From Meconema thalassinum (Eukaryota; Arthropoda; Insecta; Orthoptera; Tettigoniidae), in the NCBI GenBank assembly GCA_946902985.2, contig OX336393.1, positions 365,906,779 through 365,970,778 on the forward strand: a stretch of 64,000 bases of DNA. Direction: 5' to 3'. How positions within the stretch are numbered: the first letter of the stretch is position 1; each line of letters begins with the position of its first letter. Both the position numbers and the translations under genes were made by a program. Below the pieces are notes generated by a model. The model saw only the letters and a list, made by a program, of their open reading frames with translations, searched no databases and was not told where the DNA came from. This document shows positions 40,871 to 49,440 of this stretch, one piece after another.

Positions 40871-41768
40871 TATGAAAACTGTTTAAGAAAAAAAACAGTG
40901 ATAGTCCCTGAATGACTAGACTTTATATCATTTTAAGTGCTACAAATGCTACAAAAGCTGAAAAATGATGGGTGAAAGCCTCATGATCATGCAGCGAACT
41001 GCGTGAACTCAAAGTCATTAGCAAGTGCAAACCAAGGTCAAAGGAGGTAGCTGGCTGGATGACGTCACGCTCACCGGAGCGCGCGGGGAAAGGAGGCGGC
41101 TCAAGAGGTACTATTATTATTTTCGTATGGTACAAATGATCTACATATATTTAAAAATATGTACATAAGAATCAAAAATTAACATCAAGGGTACTGTGAC
41201 GTCACACACCTCAGTGCATTCTCGGTACATTTCGTCCCGTCGCCGTAACGTAACGCCAGATTTCAGCGTAACGACGAAGTCGACAAGATCATTTAAAATG
41301 ATAAAATATTGATATATTTGTATATAGTCCGGCAAATATAACTTCTGACTTGAAAGTTCATCGATCAGCTGGCGTCAACGCGCTGTTCACAACAGCTGGA
41401 GGAGATTTCAAGAAATCCTCGATTTAAATCGATCTATCGAATCAGTTTCTTTAGGTCGGCACTCGCAGGCTAGTGTTTGGAGGCTGGGTAGGTTGTTATT
41501 TTATGCGTGTGATTAGTTTTGAAGGATGAAGGAAATAACGAACTACTGTATTTAAATCCACCCAGGCATCGATAAGGTGAAAGTTAATGATTCGAACACA
41601 AACAATGACTCGACTTTGCAAATTGCAGAAAATTGCAAGATCGTGATATTTTGTCGACTACAACTGAGAGCACCCCTTAAATCCTTCTTAGAAAAACAGC
41701 ACTGTATACTCTTAGGATATGACCTGAAATATAATTCTTCATAACATGTTTTCTTTCGAGAACATTCG
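40871..41768. other. Unassigned sequence
   Basis: No gene was recognised. The minus frames at 40923-41335 are short and featureless. Confidence 0.4.
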
Positions 41769-41780
41769 ATTCTATAACCT

Positions 41781-42319
41781 TGGTTGGTCGGTCGGTTGGT
41801 TGGTTGGTTCCTCAGTTTAGGGGCTGCGACAACGCGGTCATATAGCCCTGTGTACTTTGGGTGTGTGCAGAATCTGTCTGATAACCGGTGTTAATTGTGA
41901 TGACTGTATTAGTGTGTGTCATCGTTTTTTTAAATTCAAGTAAGGACTGAGGACTTTTTGAATTTTTCAAATAGTTCCTACTTTTGCTGACAAACGCCAC
42001 CGTCAACGACTACTAGTTCAGAACTTAGCTACCAGACGCCACCGCAATCAGCTCTTGGCAATGAACATAGGAACCTAAGAGCGTTGTTTACATTCTTAAC
42101 CTATACAATTTAGCTTCACACAGGTGTAATTGGTGGAAGGATCTTTATCATGCCATAAAGGTATGACATGGGACTGCCGGCTTTACTTCCCCTCCGAAGG
42201 AAGGCATACTAAGGAATTTTTAACGCTTTTAAAAAATCCGACGACTTGGGCCGGATTTGAACGCGCGATCTTGGGCATAGAAGCTCAGCATGCTATCAAC
42301 TACGCCACCGAAGCCGCCT
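41781..42319 (-). mobile_element. SINE-C copy 3, 539 bp, 12-bp target duplication
   Basis: It is full length on the minus strand: head ggcttcggtggcgtagttga then tagcatgctgagcttctatg, a B box ttcaaatccggcc, and the 3' domain cagtcatcacaattaacacc, caaagtacacagggctatat, gaccgcgttgtcgcagcccc. The tail is a longer (aacc)n (41782-41807). The duplication attctataacct flanks it (41769-41780 and 42320-42331). Confidence 0.9.
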
Positions 42320-42331
42320 ATTCTATAACCT

Positions 42332-42571
42332 AATCTGACCTTTATTTTCAGTATTATGTATAGTAACATTTGCTCGCAAACTGACATATATCTAGCAATA
42401 TTTATCTATGTATTTACATTTATAACTGGAATTGTATCATCCCCATGACCTAATCAGTCAAGGTTATCACATGTTTATTCAGTTATTCCAAGTACTGTAT
42501 CATTGCAAAGAAGGTCAATTCAGAAGGCGGCATTGGCTGCTTATCGTAGCTAATTGATATGGTTCTACATC
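42332..42571. other. Unique-looking upstream region
   Basis: AT-rich, with no repeat partner in the window. It lies directly upstream of the candidate first exon at 42603. Confidence 0.4.
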
Positions 42572-42577
42572 TCAGTT
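42572..42577 (+). promoter_or_regulatory. Candidate arthropod initiator (TCAGTT)
   Basis: TCAGTT matches the arthropod initiator TCAGTY. With A at 42574 as +1 it leaves a 29-nt leader before the ATG at 42603. No TATA box stands at the usual -30. The call depends on the exon next to it being real. Confidence 0.3.
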
Positions 42578-42602
42578 GACTCTGCGTGTCCGTGCTGTCA
42601 AG

Positions 42603-42672
42603 ATGTTATTTAGTTTGACACTCTTACTCAGTGTTCTAACATTAAGTTCAACAGTCAACCATGACGTTGCAG
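42603..42672 (+). CDS. Candidate first coding exon with a signal peptide
   Basis: The ATG opens MLFSLTLLLSVLTLSSTVNH then DVA, a textbook signal peptide: a short N-region, a hydrophobic core of about 13 residues, and small residues (SST) near a likely cleavage site. At 42672-42678 the sequence is G|GTATTG, a fair 5' splice donor, giving a phase-1 intron. The frame also runs on into an open continuation that leads into a SINE. It would start a secreted or neuropeptide-like protein. No downstream exon was identified, so it may equally be chance. Confidence 0.35.
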
Positions 42673-42796
42673 GTATTGTGTTGCTATCCTTTGTTATTCC
42701 ATTCTCACCCATTTCTGTGACCTCGGGGTACGTTTTGAAACCCAGAATCCAGAGGCCCTGGGTTCCATTCCCAGAGCTGCTAAAAAAATTAACATT

Positions 42797-42945
42797 GTTC
42801 GCCTCATTGCGTAGTGGCTAGCACTCTTGACTGCCATCGAGGAGACCCGGGTTTGATTCCAGGCTCTGCCATGAAATTTAATTCTGGTTGAGGGCTGTAA
42901 CTTAGCCTCGCGAATTCAAAACGGAGGTCTATCCAAGCGATTTTT
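42797..42945 (+). mobile_element. SINE-B 5' fragment
   Basis: Head ttcgcctcattgcgtagtgg then ctagcactcttgactgccat, B box gggtttgattccagg, and gaaatttaattctggttgag. It is cut off by SINE-J at about 42945. Confidence 0.75.
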
Positions 42946-43265
42946 TTTTGTAGCATATGGCTTTTAGTGCCGGGAGTGTCCGAGGACATGTTCGGCTCGC
43001 CAGTGTTGTAGCTGCTTCGAGACGGACACCCAATGGGTGAGCTACAAGTACCGTTGGGGAGGAAGTTGGAATGTAAGGATGAGGAGTTGGAAGGTAGCGG
43101 CTGTGGCCTATAGTTAGGGACCAACCCCGGCATTTGCCTGGAAGGAAGATGGGAAACCACAGAAGACCATCTTCAAGGTTGCCGGCGGGGGGATTCGAAC
43201 CTCCTCGCCTCCCGGGTGTGAGCGACTGCCAGCAGTCATGCCGTAACGACCACGGCTAACTCACC
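42946..43265 (-). mobile_element. SINE-J copy 2
   Basis: The minus strand starts gggtgagttagccgtggtcg with B box aggttcgaatccccc and continues ggcaaccttgaagatggtct, ggcaaatgccggggttggtc and gacactcccggcactaaaag. It aligns with 16725-17072. Confidence 0.84.
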
Positions 43266-43292
43266 CGGTATTTATTTATTTATTTATTTATT
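43266..43292. repeat. (TTTA)n microsatellite
   Basis: Six units of ttta between a SINE-J head and a SINE-J tail fragment. Confidence 0.85.
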
Positions 43293-43395
43293 TATGTATC
43301 GTATGGCTTTTAGTGCCGGGAGTGTCCGAGGACATGTTCGGCTCGCCAGAGGCTGTAGCTGCTTCTAGTGGAAACCCATAGGGTGAGCTACAAGT
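43293..43395 (-). mobile_element. SINE-J tail fragment
   Basis: It repeats the tcgtatggcttttagtgccg, gggagtgtccgaggacatgt and tcggctcgccagaggctgta segment of SINE-J. It forms a partial second copy next to 42946-43265. Confidence 0.78.
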
Positions 43396-43600
43396 TCCGC
43401 TCAATATCAAGTAGTTCTAACTTTCGCTACCAGATGTCAATGATACCGAGTGGTGAACGTTGGAACTTGGATAGAGCGTTCCAACGAAATCTAACCTAGA
43501 AATTTAGCTTCACACAAGTTTAGTCTATGAAAGGATATTTTACATGCCATACATCTATAACATGGGGCCGCCGGCTTTACCCTCTTCAGACCCGAGATCA
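43396..43600 (-). mobile_element. SINE-C middle fragment
   Basis: It contains atcaagtagttctaactttc, gctaccagatgtcaatgata, gaaatttagcttcacacaag and acatgggg-ccgccggcttta, the middle third of SINE-C. Both ends are missing. Confidence 0.72.
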
Positions 43601-43693
43601 AGGAAATTGGGATAAAAACCAAAATTAGCTTGGTTGGCTCCGGCGACCCCAATTAATTGGGAAAAAGCCGAAGGAAGAAGAAGAAGAAGAATA
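43601..43693 (+). mobile_element. SINE-E 3' end with (GAA)n tail
   Basis: The segment gcttggttggctccggcgac then cccaattaattgggaaaaag and ccgaaggaagaagaagaaga is the SINE-E 3' end with its tail. The head is missing. Confidence 0.78.
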
Positions 43694-43699
43694 TAATGA

Positions 43700-43801
43700 C
43701 CTCAATATCATATATTAGGTGAAAAAAGGAAATATTTATTTTAATTATAATAAATACATGTGGTGCACATATGTGCACCTCAGGTCACAGTTCAGTGTTA
43801 A
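43700..43801. mobile_element. TTAA-bounded terminus with 18-bp palindrome (piggyBac-like)
   Basis: Read on the minus strand from 43801 the order is TTAA, cactgaactgtgacctgagg, then tgcacatatgtgcaccac. The perfect palindrome ggtgcacatatgtgcacc spans 43762-43779. A TTAA target and subterminal palindromes fit piggyBac-like ends. Two related palindromes lie near 47633 and 47977. Confidence 0.45.
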
Positions 43802-43887
43802 TTTGTGATAGTTCTCAAAGCAATTGTTCTTCATTATGCACAAGTACACTCTGCACTCTACACATGTAACTTGTGATCTTGACCCCC

Positions 43888-44625
43888 CAGGGGCTCACAT
43901 CTATTGGGACGTGGGATGGCGACCACGGGACCCCAGCTGAGTCTGGCATTGCTTCCACTTACTTGTGCCGGGCTCTTCTCCGTCTTCTTTCCTGTCGACC
44001 TCTCTTGGTTAACTCTTGTTCTCTTCCGTCCACGACGGTATAAGCGTATCCGAGGCCTAAGGGGGTGGGGTCTTTCTCTTTCCCGCCTTAATTGGCCCTT
44101 GTCTCATCTGATACCCTCATTCTTCGTTGGGTCAGCCTTCTTTTTCTTTTCATGTTATCTCCTGCCTTCTGCACAAGACCCTCAAGGAGGCAGGGTGTGT
44201 GTAGCTCCACAACTTCTGGTGCACCCTGGATAGTGCTACACCCTCAAGGGCTCACAGCTGGTGACTTCGGTAGATGGCGATCCCGAGGGATTCCTGAGCT
44301 GGGTCCGTTTTGTCCCCTGTTTCCTCTGACCTTGGGCCGGGCCCTCTCCTCTTTCCTATCAGCCTTTCATGGCTCTCTTTCCTTCCAAGTCCCTCAATCC
44401 TCATTCTTCGAGGGTTGAGGGCATTTCTTTTCTTCCTGTCCTTTATTTGCCTTATCCTTTATTTGTTTACCATTTCTTCTTCTAGTATGTGAGTTTGTAG
44501 TTAGTATTAGTTATAGTTTTCATTATCATCTCATCTTCCACTATCACCCAAACCATTAGGGGCCGATAACCTAGACGTTAATCCCCTGTTAGGCCCCTTA
44601 AAACAATCATCAACATCTCCTCGTG
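43888..44625 (+). mobile_element. R element copy 2 (no 29-bp array)
   Basis: The 5' part (cccccaggggctcacatcta, gggacgtgggatggcgacca) matches the R copies at 20775 and 56985. The 29-bp array is absent, and a related internal module (cctcaagggctcacagctgg, cggtagatggcgatcccgag) appears instead. The tail is aggggccgataacctagacg then ttaggccccttaaaacaatc. It seems to be a subfamily or a different recombinant. Confidence 0.72.
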
Positions 44626-45113
44626 ACAAATACATTCTACTCTGGGGAAACTCAGGCGCGGATCTAGAGTTTGGTTTTGGGGGGGGGGGGGGGTCAGAGA
44701 TTCGATCTAGAGTTTGGCTTTGGGGGGGGGGGGTCAGAGAATCGAAATTGTTAAGAAAAATGGCATCACTAAAAACGCAATCACAAAATAACCAAACGTA
44801 CAAAACCAGACCAATTTTTTTGCTTCATGGATAGAAATTTGATGCGTTTAGCGCACCAAAAATATTCGTACAAATTGCAACGGCGTGTTTTGCGACTTTT
44901 ACATCGAGCTTCGAGAAAAGGATCAAGGTACGTTACAGTTTCGGCAAGTCGAGTTGATACCGACAAAGGGAGAAAGTCACAGCTTAAATTGCCAACCAAG
45001 CTTGCAGTCTGGACGTCGGCAAAAAATGTTTCCCATCCGTGCATTGCTGCACATTCATCGTGACATCACTATAAACATCGATTCGGTAATCACAAGGTTT
45101 GCTAAACAAAATA

Positions 45114-46578
45114 CACACATCAAAAAAAGTTTTGCATCACCTCGGTTCCCAGATCTCCGGCATATAGACGTTGACTGTGTATATTGTATCAAAGATACAG
45201 TCCCTTTGACTGTTCATAGATGTCACTAAAACTGCTCAAAGATCTAAACAACCATGCATGAGCCGGGCCTATTAGACGGAGGGGGTACGACAGCCGATCA
45301 GTTCCAGTCATTCCACCAGGACGAAGGTACGCTGCTCATGTTGTCTGTAGTTCTACCATGCCTAGAAGGTCAATACCGCAGTTCGATCGCGTCCGCATTG
45401 TTACTTTGTGTCAAGAAGGGCTCTCAACAAGGGAAGTTTCCAGGCGTCTCAGAGTGAACCAAAGCGATGTTGTTCGGACATGGAGGAGGTACAGAGATAC
45501 AGGAACTGTCGATGACAGGCCTCGCTCAGGCCGCCCAAGGGCTACTACTGTAGTGGATGACCGCTACTTACGGATTGCCGCTCGGAGGAACCCTGACAGC
45601 AATGCCACCATGTTGAATAATGCGTTTCGTTCAGCCACAGGACGTCGTGTTTCAACTCAAACTGTGCGCAATAGGCTGCATGATGCGCAACTTCACTCCC
45701 GACGTCCATGGCGAGGTCCAGCTTTGCAACCCCGACACCATGCAGCGCGGTACAGATGGGCCCAACAACATGCTGAATGGACCCCACAGAATTGGCATCA
45801 CGTTCTCTTCACCGATGAGTGTCGCATATGCCTTCAACCAGACAATCGTCGGAGACGTGTTTGGAGGCACCCTGGTCAGGCTGAACGTCTTAGACACACT
45901 GTCCAGCGAGTGCAGCAAGGTGGTGGTTCCCTGATGTTTTGGGGTGGCATTATGTGGGGCCGACGTACGCCACTGGTGGTCATGGAAGGCTCCGAAACGG
46001 CTTTACGATACCTGAATGACATCCTCCGACCCATAGTGCACCCATATCGGCAGAATATTGGAGAGGCATTTGTCTTCATGGACGACAATTCTCGACCTCA
46101 TCGTGCACATCTTGTGAATGCGTTCCTTCAAGATAACGACATCGCTCGACTACAGTGGCCAGCATGTTCGCCAGACATGAACCCTATCGAACATGCCTGG
46201 GATATGTTGAAAAGGGCTGTTTATGGACGTCTTGACCCACCAACCACTCTGAGAGATTTACGCCGAATTGTCGTTGAGGAGTGGGACAATTTGGACCAAC
46301 AGTGTCTTGATGAACTTGTGGATAGTATGCCACGACGAATACAGGCATGCATCAATGCAAGAGGACGTGCTACTGGGTATTAGAGGTAGTGGTGTGTACT
46401 GCAATCTGGACCACAAATGCTGAACGTCTAGCTGTATGATGGTACAACATGCAATGTGTGGGTCTCATGAGCAATAAAACGAGCTGAAATGTTGTTTGTG
46501 TTGATCTCTATTCCCTTTGTATTTAAAGGTTCCGGAACTCTTGGAACCGAGGTGATGCAAAACTTTTTTTGATGTGTG
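45114..46578 (+). mobile_element. Tc1-type transposon copy 2, intact, 1465 bp
   Basis: The length and perfect 36-bp terminal repeats are those of copy 1, with TA duplications at 45112-45113 and 46579-46580. About seven substitutions relative to copy 1 were counted (for example at 45190, 45243, 45261 and 45857). It sits inside the hAT element and therefore inserted later than it. AATAAA lies at 46473-46478. Confidence 0.97.
45358..46383 (+). CDS. Tc1-type DD34E transposase, complete (copy 2)
   Basis: It is 341 residues with no stop and the same domains as copy 1: helix-turn-helix 10-50, GRPR 58-61, second helix-turn-helix 70-125, and catalytic D153, D243 and E278. Residue 167 is Arg, where copy 1 has His. 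Near-identity over the whole protein and lack of frameshifts argue that at least one copy moved recently and may still be active. Confidence 0.97.
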   Translation: MPRRSIPQFDRVRIVTLCQEGLSTREVSRRLRVNQSDVVRTWRRYRDTGTVDDRPRSGRPRATTVVDDRYLRIAARRNPDSNATMLNNAFRSATGRRVSTQTVRNRLHDAQLHSRRPWRGPALQPRHHAARYRWAQQHAEWTPQNWHHVLFTDECRICLQPDNRRRRVWRHPGQAERLRHTVQRVQQGGGSLMFWGGIMWGRRTPLVVMEGSETALRYLNDILRPIVHPYRQNIGEAFVFMDDNSRPHRAHLVNAFLQDNDIARLQWPACSPDMNPIEHAWDMLKRAVYGRLDPPTTLRDLRRIVVEEWDNLDQQCLDELVDSMPRRIQACINARGRATGY

Positions 46579-46868
46579 TAGACAAGTAGATTTTGTTGTA
46601 TAACTAATATTTTTTATACAAGAGGTTTGAAGTTGTAAATATGTACAGTTGTAACAGAACATAATAATTCCAATAAAGATGATTCAGTATTGAATAAAAT
46701 GAAAAAAAACTGTTTTTCAGTTAAAATTCGTTAAGTTTTATTTGTCTGGTAATTGTGTTTTCGTTTTTTGAGTTTGCAAAAAAATTTGGTCTCCGTTTGG
46801 GGGGGGGGGGGTCATGACCCCCGTGACCCCCCCCCCCCCCCCCCCTTGAATCCGCGCCTGGAGAAACT

Positions 46869-47280
46869 TCAGTGTTCCCATTAGAACCTGTATTCCTGTG
46901 AATTTCACTATCTCCCTCACTGTAGTACACACAGATCTGTGGTTGCGCTTTTGGACAGAATTCAAATTGGTCTGGTCTGCTACAAGTTGCCAAAACTGTA
47001 AATTCTAGTACTCTAACATTGAATAGAGCTTCCCCTTTGAATAGTCTGAATCTGCAAGCAGTACCTCATCTGTAGCCACTCCACGTGGTGCCATTCTGAA
47101 ACAATATTGCATATGTTATTACAGTATAGCAAAATGAATGGTTATTATCAAATTAATCATTGCCCTAATATAATTTGGGAAGACTGCATTTGAGTCAGCA
47201 GACATTTCGGTACTGTAGAGCTAATAAACCTATGATGGAGGAATAACCAATAGATTTTTTCATAATTTGACTTTTGGTAT
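46869..47280 (-). pseudogene. Unassigned; possible small exon on the minus strand
   Basis: On the minus strand atattgtttcag (a plausible 3' splice site) precedes ATGGCACCACG at about 47094. The frame from that ATG reads MAPRGVATDEVLLADSDYSK, then GKLYSMLEY and a stop. It is acidic, like the N-terminus of piggyBac transposases. The evidence is weak. It is grouped with the possible piggyBac remnant next to it. Confidence 0.25.
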
Positions 47281-47600
47281 TGTAGATGTGAAAATATGAG
47301 TTAACTTCAACAATGCAATAATTATGAAAACAAATAACCTGAAAACTTACTCTTTAGAAACCCATGGCAATTCCCTACAAGACGTTGTAACACTAGATTC
47401 CAGCGAGTTTGTCGTGCCATTTCTGTCTGGATCATCTATTTCAGGTTTTGATGGAACTTCATCTTCATCATCTGGTACCTCCAGGGACTCACATATGTAT
47501 TCATCATCAATAGATTCTGAGAATTCTTAGTCACTATTGTTTAGAAGAGCACTTATATCACCATCATCTAAGATAGAATCCGTAAGAATAAATAGTGGAA
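47281..47600 (-). pseudogene. piggyBac-like transposase N-terminal remnant
   Basis: The minus strand encodes TDSILDDGDISALLNNSD, a stop, then EFSESIDDEYICESLEVPDD, EDEVPSKPEIDDPDRNGTTN and ELPWVSKE, followed by GTAAGT, a good splice donor. Strongly acidic N-termini with DxDE runs are usual in piggyBac-like transposases. The catalytic DDD domain was not found. The internal stop suggests decay. A 68-codon plus-strand frame is its shadow. Confidence 0.4.
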
Positions 47601-47624
47601 TTACAGACATTTTATATTGATATG

Positions 47625-48000
47625 AACCTGAGGTGCACATATGTGTACCTCATTATTTTTGGTCAAATAATGCACATTTCAACAAATATTCAAGGATATT
47701 ATAAAATCAACATGATAATTAGGCATGTAGTTAAGTTTATAAAATTTATTCTGGCTAATAATATGCTTAATACTAATTAAATACGGACTTACCAATATGG
47801 CAGGTCCTTCTTGCCGCCATCTTGTCCATAACGCAACTTTCATTGTCTGTAACATAAGCTTCATCAGCCCACTGCTGCAATCCAGCTTAGATTTTAAGAA
47901 GTCAATAGCACACAAACGTGTATGTGAGGTCAAAGTGCAGATAAATCCAATCCCTACACTGTCAAAAATTAAAAACCGAAGGTGCACATATGTGTACCCC
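47625..48000. repeat. Segment bounded by two inverted 18-bp palindromic termini
   Basis: At 47628-47652 lies cctgaggtgcacatatgtgt then acctca. At 47973-48000 lies gaaggtgcacatatgtgtac then cccaggtc, in opposite orientation relative to the asymmetric cctgag/caggtc flank. Between them a minus-strand ATGGCGGCAAGAAGG (about 47821) is followed by GTAAGT. The segment could be a piggyBac MITE or the eroded 5' part of the transposase gene. Confidence 0.4.
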
Positions 48001-48004
48001 AGGT

Positions 48005-48152
48005 CTAAAGAGGTTACTTCCCCACCGAAGGAAGGCATACTGAAGGATTTTAACGCTCTTAAAATAATCCGACGACTTCGCCATGGTTTGAACCCGCTAT
48101 CTTGGGCACAGCAGTTCAGCATGCTACCAACTACGCCACCGAAGCCAAATTC
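48005..48152 (-). mobile_element. SINE-C head fragment
   Basis: On the minus strand the head ttggcttcggtggcgtagtt then ggtagcatgctgaactgctg has B box gggttcaaaccatgg, followed by taaaatccttcagtatgcct. It is cut off after about 145 bp. Confidence 0.78.
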
Positions 48153-48268
48153 ATGCTTGACACCAATGAGATCGAGCGTCCTTGACACTTTAACCTTAGG
48201 TGCAATCCGATTGAACACTGGCCACTCAGTCAAAAGATCAAGGCAAGAAATGAACTACAACTTTCATT
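48153..48268. other. Short unassigned spacer
   Basis: Nothing recognised between the SINE-C head and the LINE fragment. Confidence 0.4.
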
Positions 48269-48393
48269 AAAATGAAAAAGCTCCTTAGTAAGCGCAGTCA
48301 TAGTCTAGATCTTAAAGAGCGAATGGTCAGGGGAAATGTATCTCCCATACTGTTGTATGGAATGGAAGGGTGGACGGCCAAGGAATTAAAACT
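48269..48393 (+). mobile_element. LINE fragment
   Basis: The plus frame reads MKKLLSKRSHSLDLKERMVR, then GNVSPILLYGMEGWTAKELK. The LLYGMEGWT motif corresponds to the YGxExWT post-RT motif of RTE-type LINEs. The foldback element cuts it off abruptly. Confidence 0.72.
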
Positions 48394-48716
48394 CAGCATT
48401 TTTTATAGGTTTTTGCCGTGTCGAGTGTGCGGTTTCACCTAGGATCAGCAAGCTGGCTCAACAGCGGGCTCTTGATGTCCGTGCCCGGAAAGCAAATATA
48501 CCATCTTTTTGGAAGCCTTTATAGGGAGGTGAAAGTCTTGAGCTTTTAGCTCTCCCAGTCAAGAAGCGCAGGAGCGCTTTATAAAAAGGGAGGTAGTGCA
48601 CAGTTTGCTACTCCTGTGGGGGTCCGGGCGGGGAGCACCAAGAGCCCGCTGATGAGCCAGCTTGGAGTTCCTAGGTGAAACCTCACACTAGACATGGCAT
48701 AAACCTAGAAAAGATG
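48394..48716. mobile_element. Foldback MITE with ~90-bp inverted arms
   Basis: The left arm (agcattttttataggttttt, gccgtgtcgagtgtgcggtt, tcacctaggatcagcaagct, ggctcaacagcgggctcttg) and the right arm read in reverse (agcatcttttctaggtttat, gccatgtctagtgtgaggtt, tcacctaggaactccaagct, ggctcatcagcgggctcttg) match over about 90 bp at roughly 85 percent by eye. The 140-bp centre is single copy. It breaks a LINE frame. A partial relative lies at 13573-13800. Confidence 0.85.
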
Positions 48717-48857
48717 CTGAGTTTTGAGAACTTGTAAATTTGAAAATTTGAAACATTTTGTGGCATGCTGTTATGGTAGCAGAAATAATCAATGAATGAA
48801 TAACAAATAGTAAGTGAACTGAACAAAATTGAATAATTTTATTTATAAATCCAGTAT
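48717..48857. other. Unassigned AT-rich sequence
   Basis: Nothing recognised. Confidence 0.4.
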
Positions 48858-49440
48858 TTGTAGCCTATTTTCATTTATGAAAAAATAGCCTTATGAGATC
48901 ACCTTTTGTCCGCTCCGCGTGTGTATGTGTGTGTGTCTCCCCCTGATAAAATCTAAACGGCGTGAGCAATTTTAATGAAACTCGGTAAGGACATAGTACT
49001 ATTTTTTCCGACCCCGACCGTGTCCTTCAAATTTTATTACATCTCACCAATCCAACATGGCGGCTGTGCGAAATATTTCACCGGCATTCTGTATCTCCGA
49101 AACTATTAGGCTACTGCTATCACCCAGAAATGTTGTAAGGTGATAAAAGGGTGATACTAAAAGTTGATCTATGTAACTTTCAAAAACTTGTTAATTACAA
49201 AACTAACATGGTGGCCAAGCGAAGTTGAAACATTTAAAAAAACTTTTCTCGCGATTTAACCATCCGAGCGCACTGAAACATGGAACAGAAAATGTTTATA
49301 CACATTGCAATGCACTGACATCTAATTTAGTTCAATAGTTTACAAAACTCAAGATGGCGGCTGTGCGAAATTTTAAAATTAAAATTTTATTTCTTGTGTC
49401 CTAATATTGTACCCATGTGAGTAATCTCGATGGAAAATAT
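48858..49440 (-). mobile_element. Z-related element fragment, hairpin end on the left
   Basis: On the minus strand the end is ccgtttagattttatcaggg, then a run of acacaca, gatctcataaggctattttt, tcataaatgaaaataggcta. It has the same order as the Z 3' end. Further in, the repeated phrases aacatggcggctgtgcgaaa and tctcgcgatttaaccatccg occur. The second phrase also lies at 53568, so this element and the one at 53360 are related direct repeats. Confidence 0.6.

Larger units (their letters stand above)
44653..46860. mobile_element. Non-autonomous hAT element containing Tc1 copy 2
   Basis: The ends are caggcgcggat (44653-44663) and its exact complement atccgcgcctg (46850-46860). The 8-bp flanks gggaaact (44645-44652) and gagaaact (46861-46868) differ at one base. 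Long G or C tracts follow each end (44682-44696, 44720-44730, 46799-46811, 46829-46845). Without the Tc1 insertion (1465 bp plus a TA) it is about 741 bp. The remaining interior has no recognisable hAT transposase, so it depended on an autonomous partner. Confidence 0.87.

Noticed and set aside
45545..46088. Several 70-104-codon frames inside the Tc1 elements
   Set aside because: They are shadow frames of the transposase gene and are identical in both copies because the DNA is.
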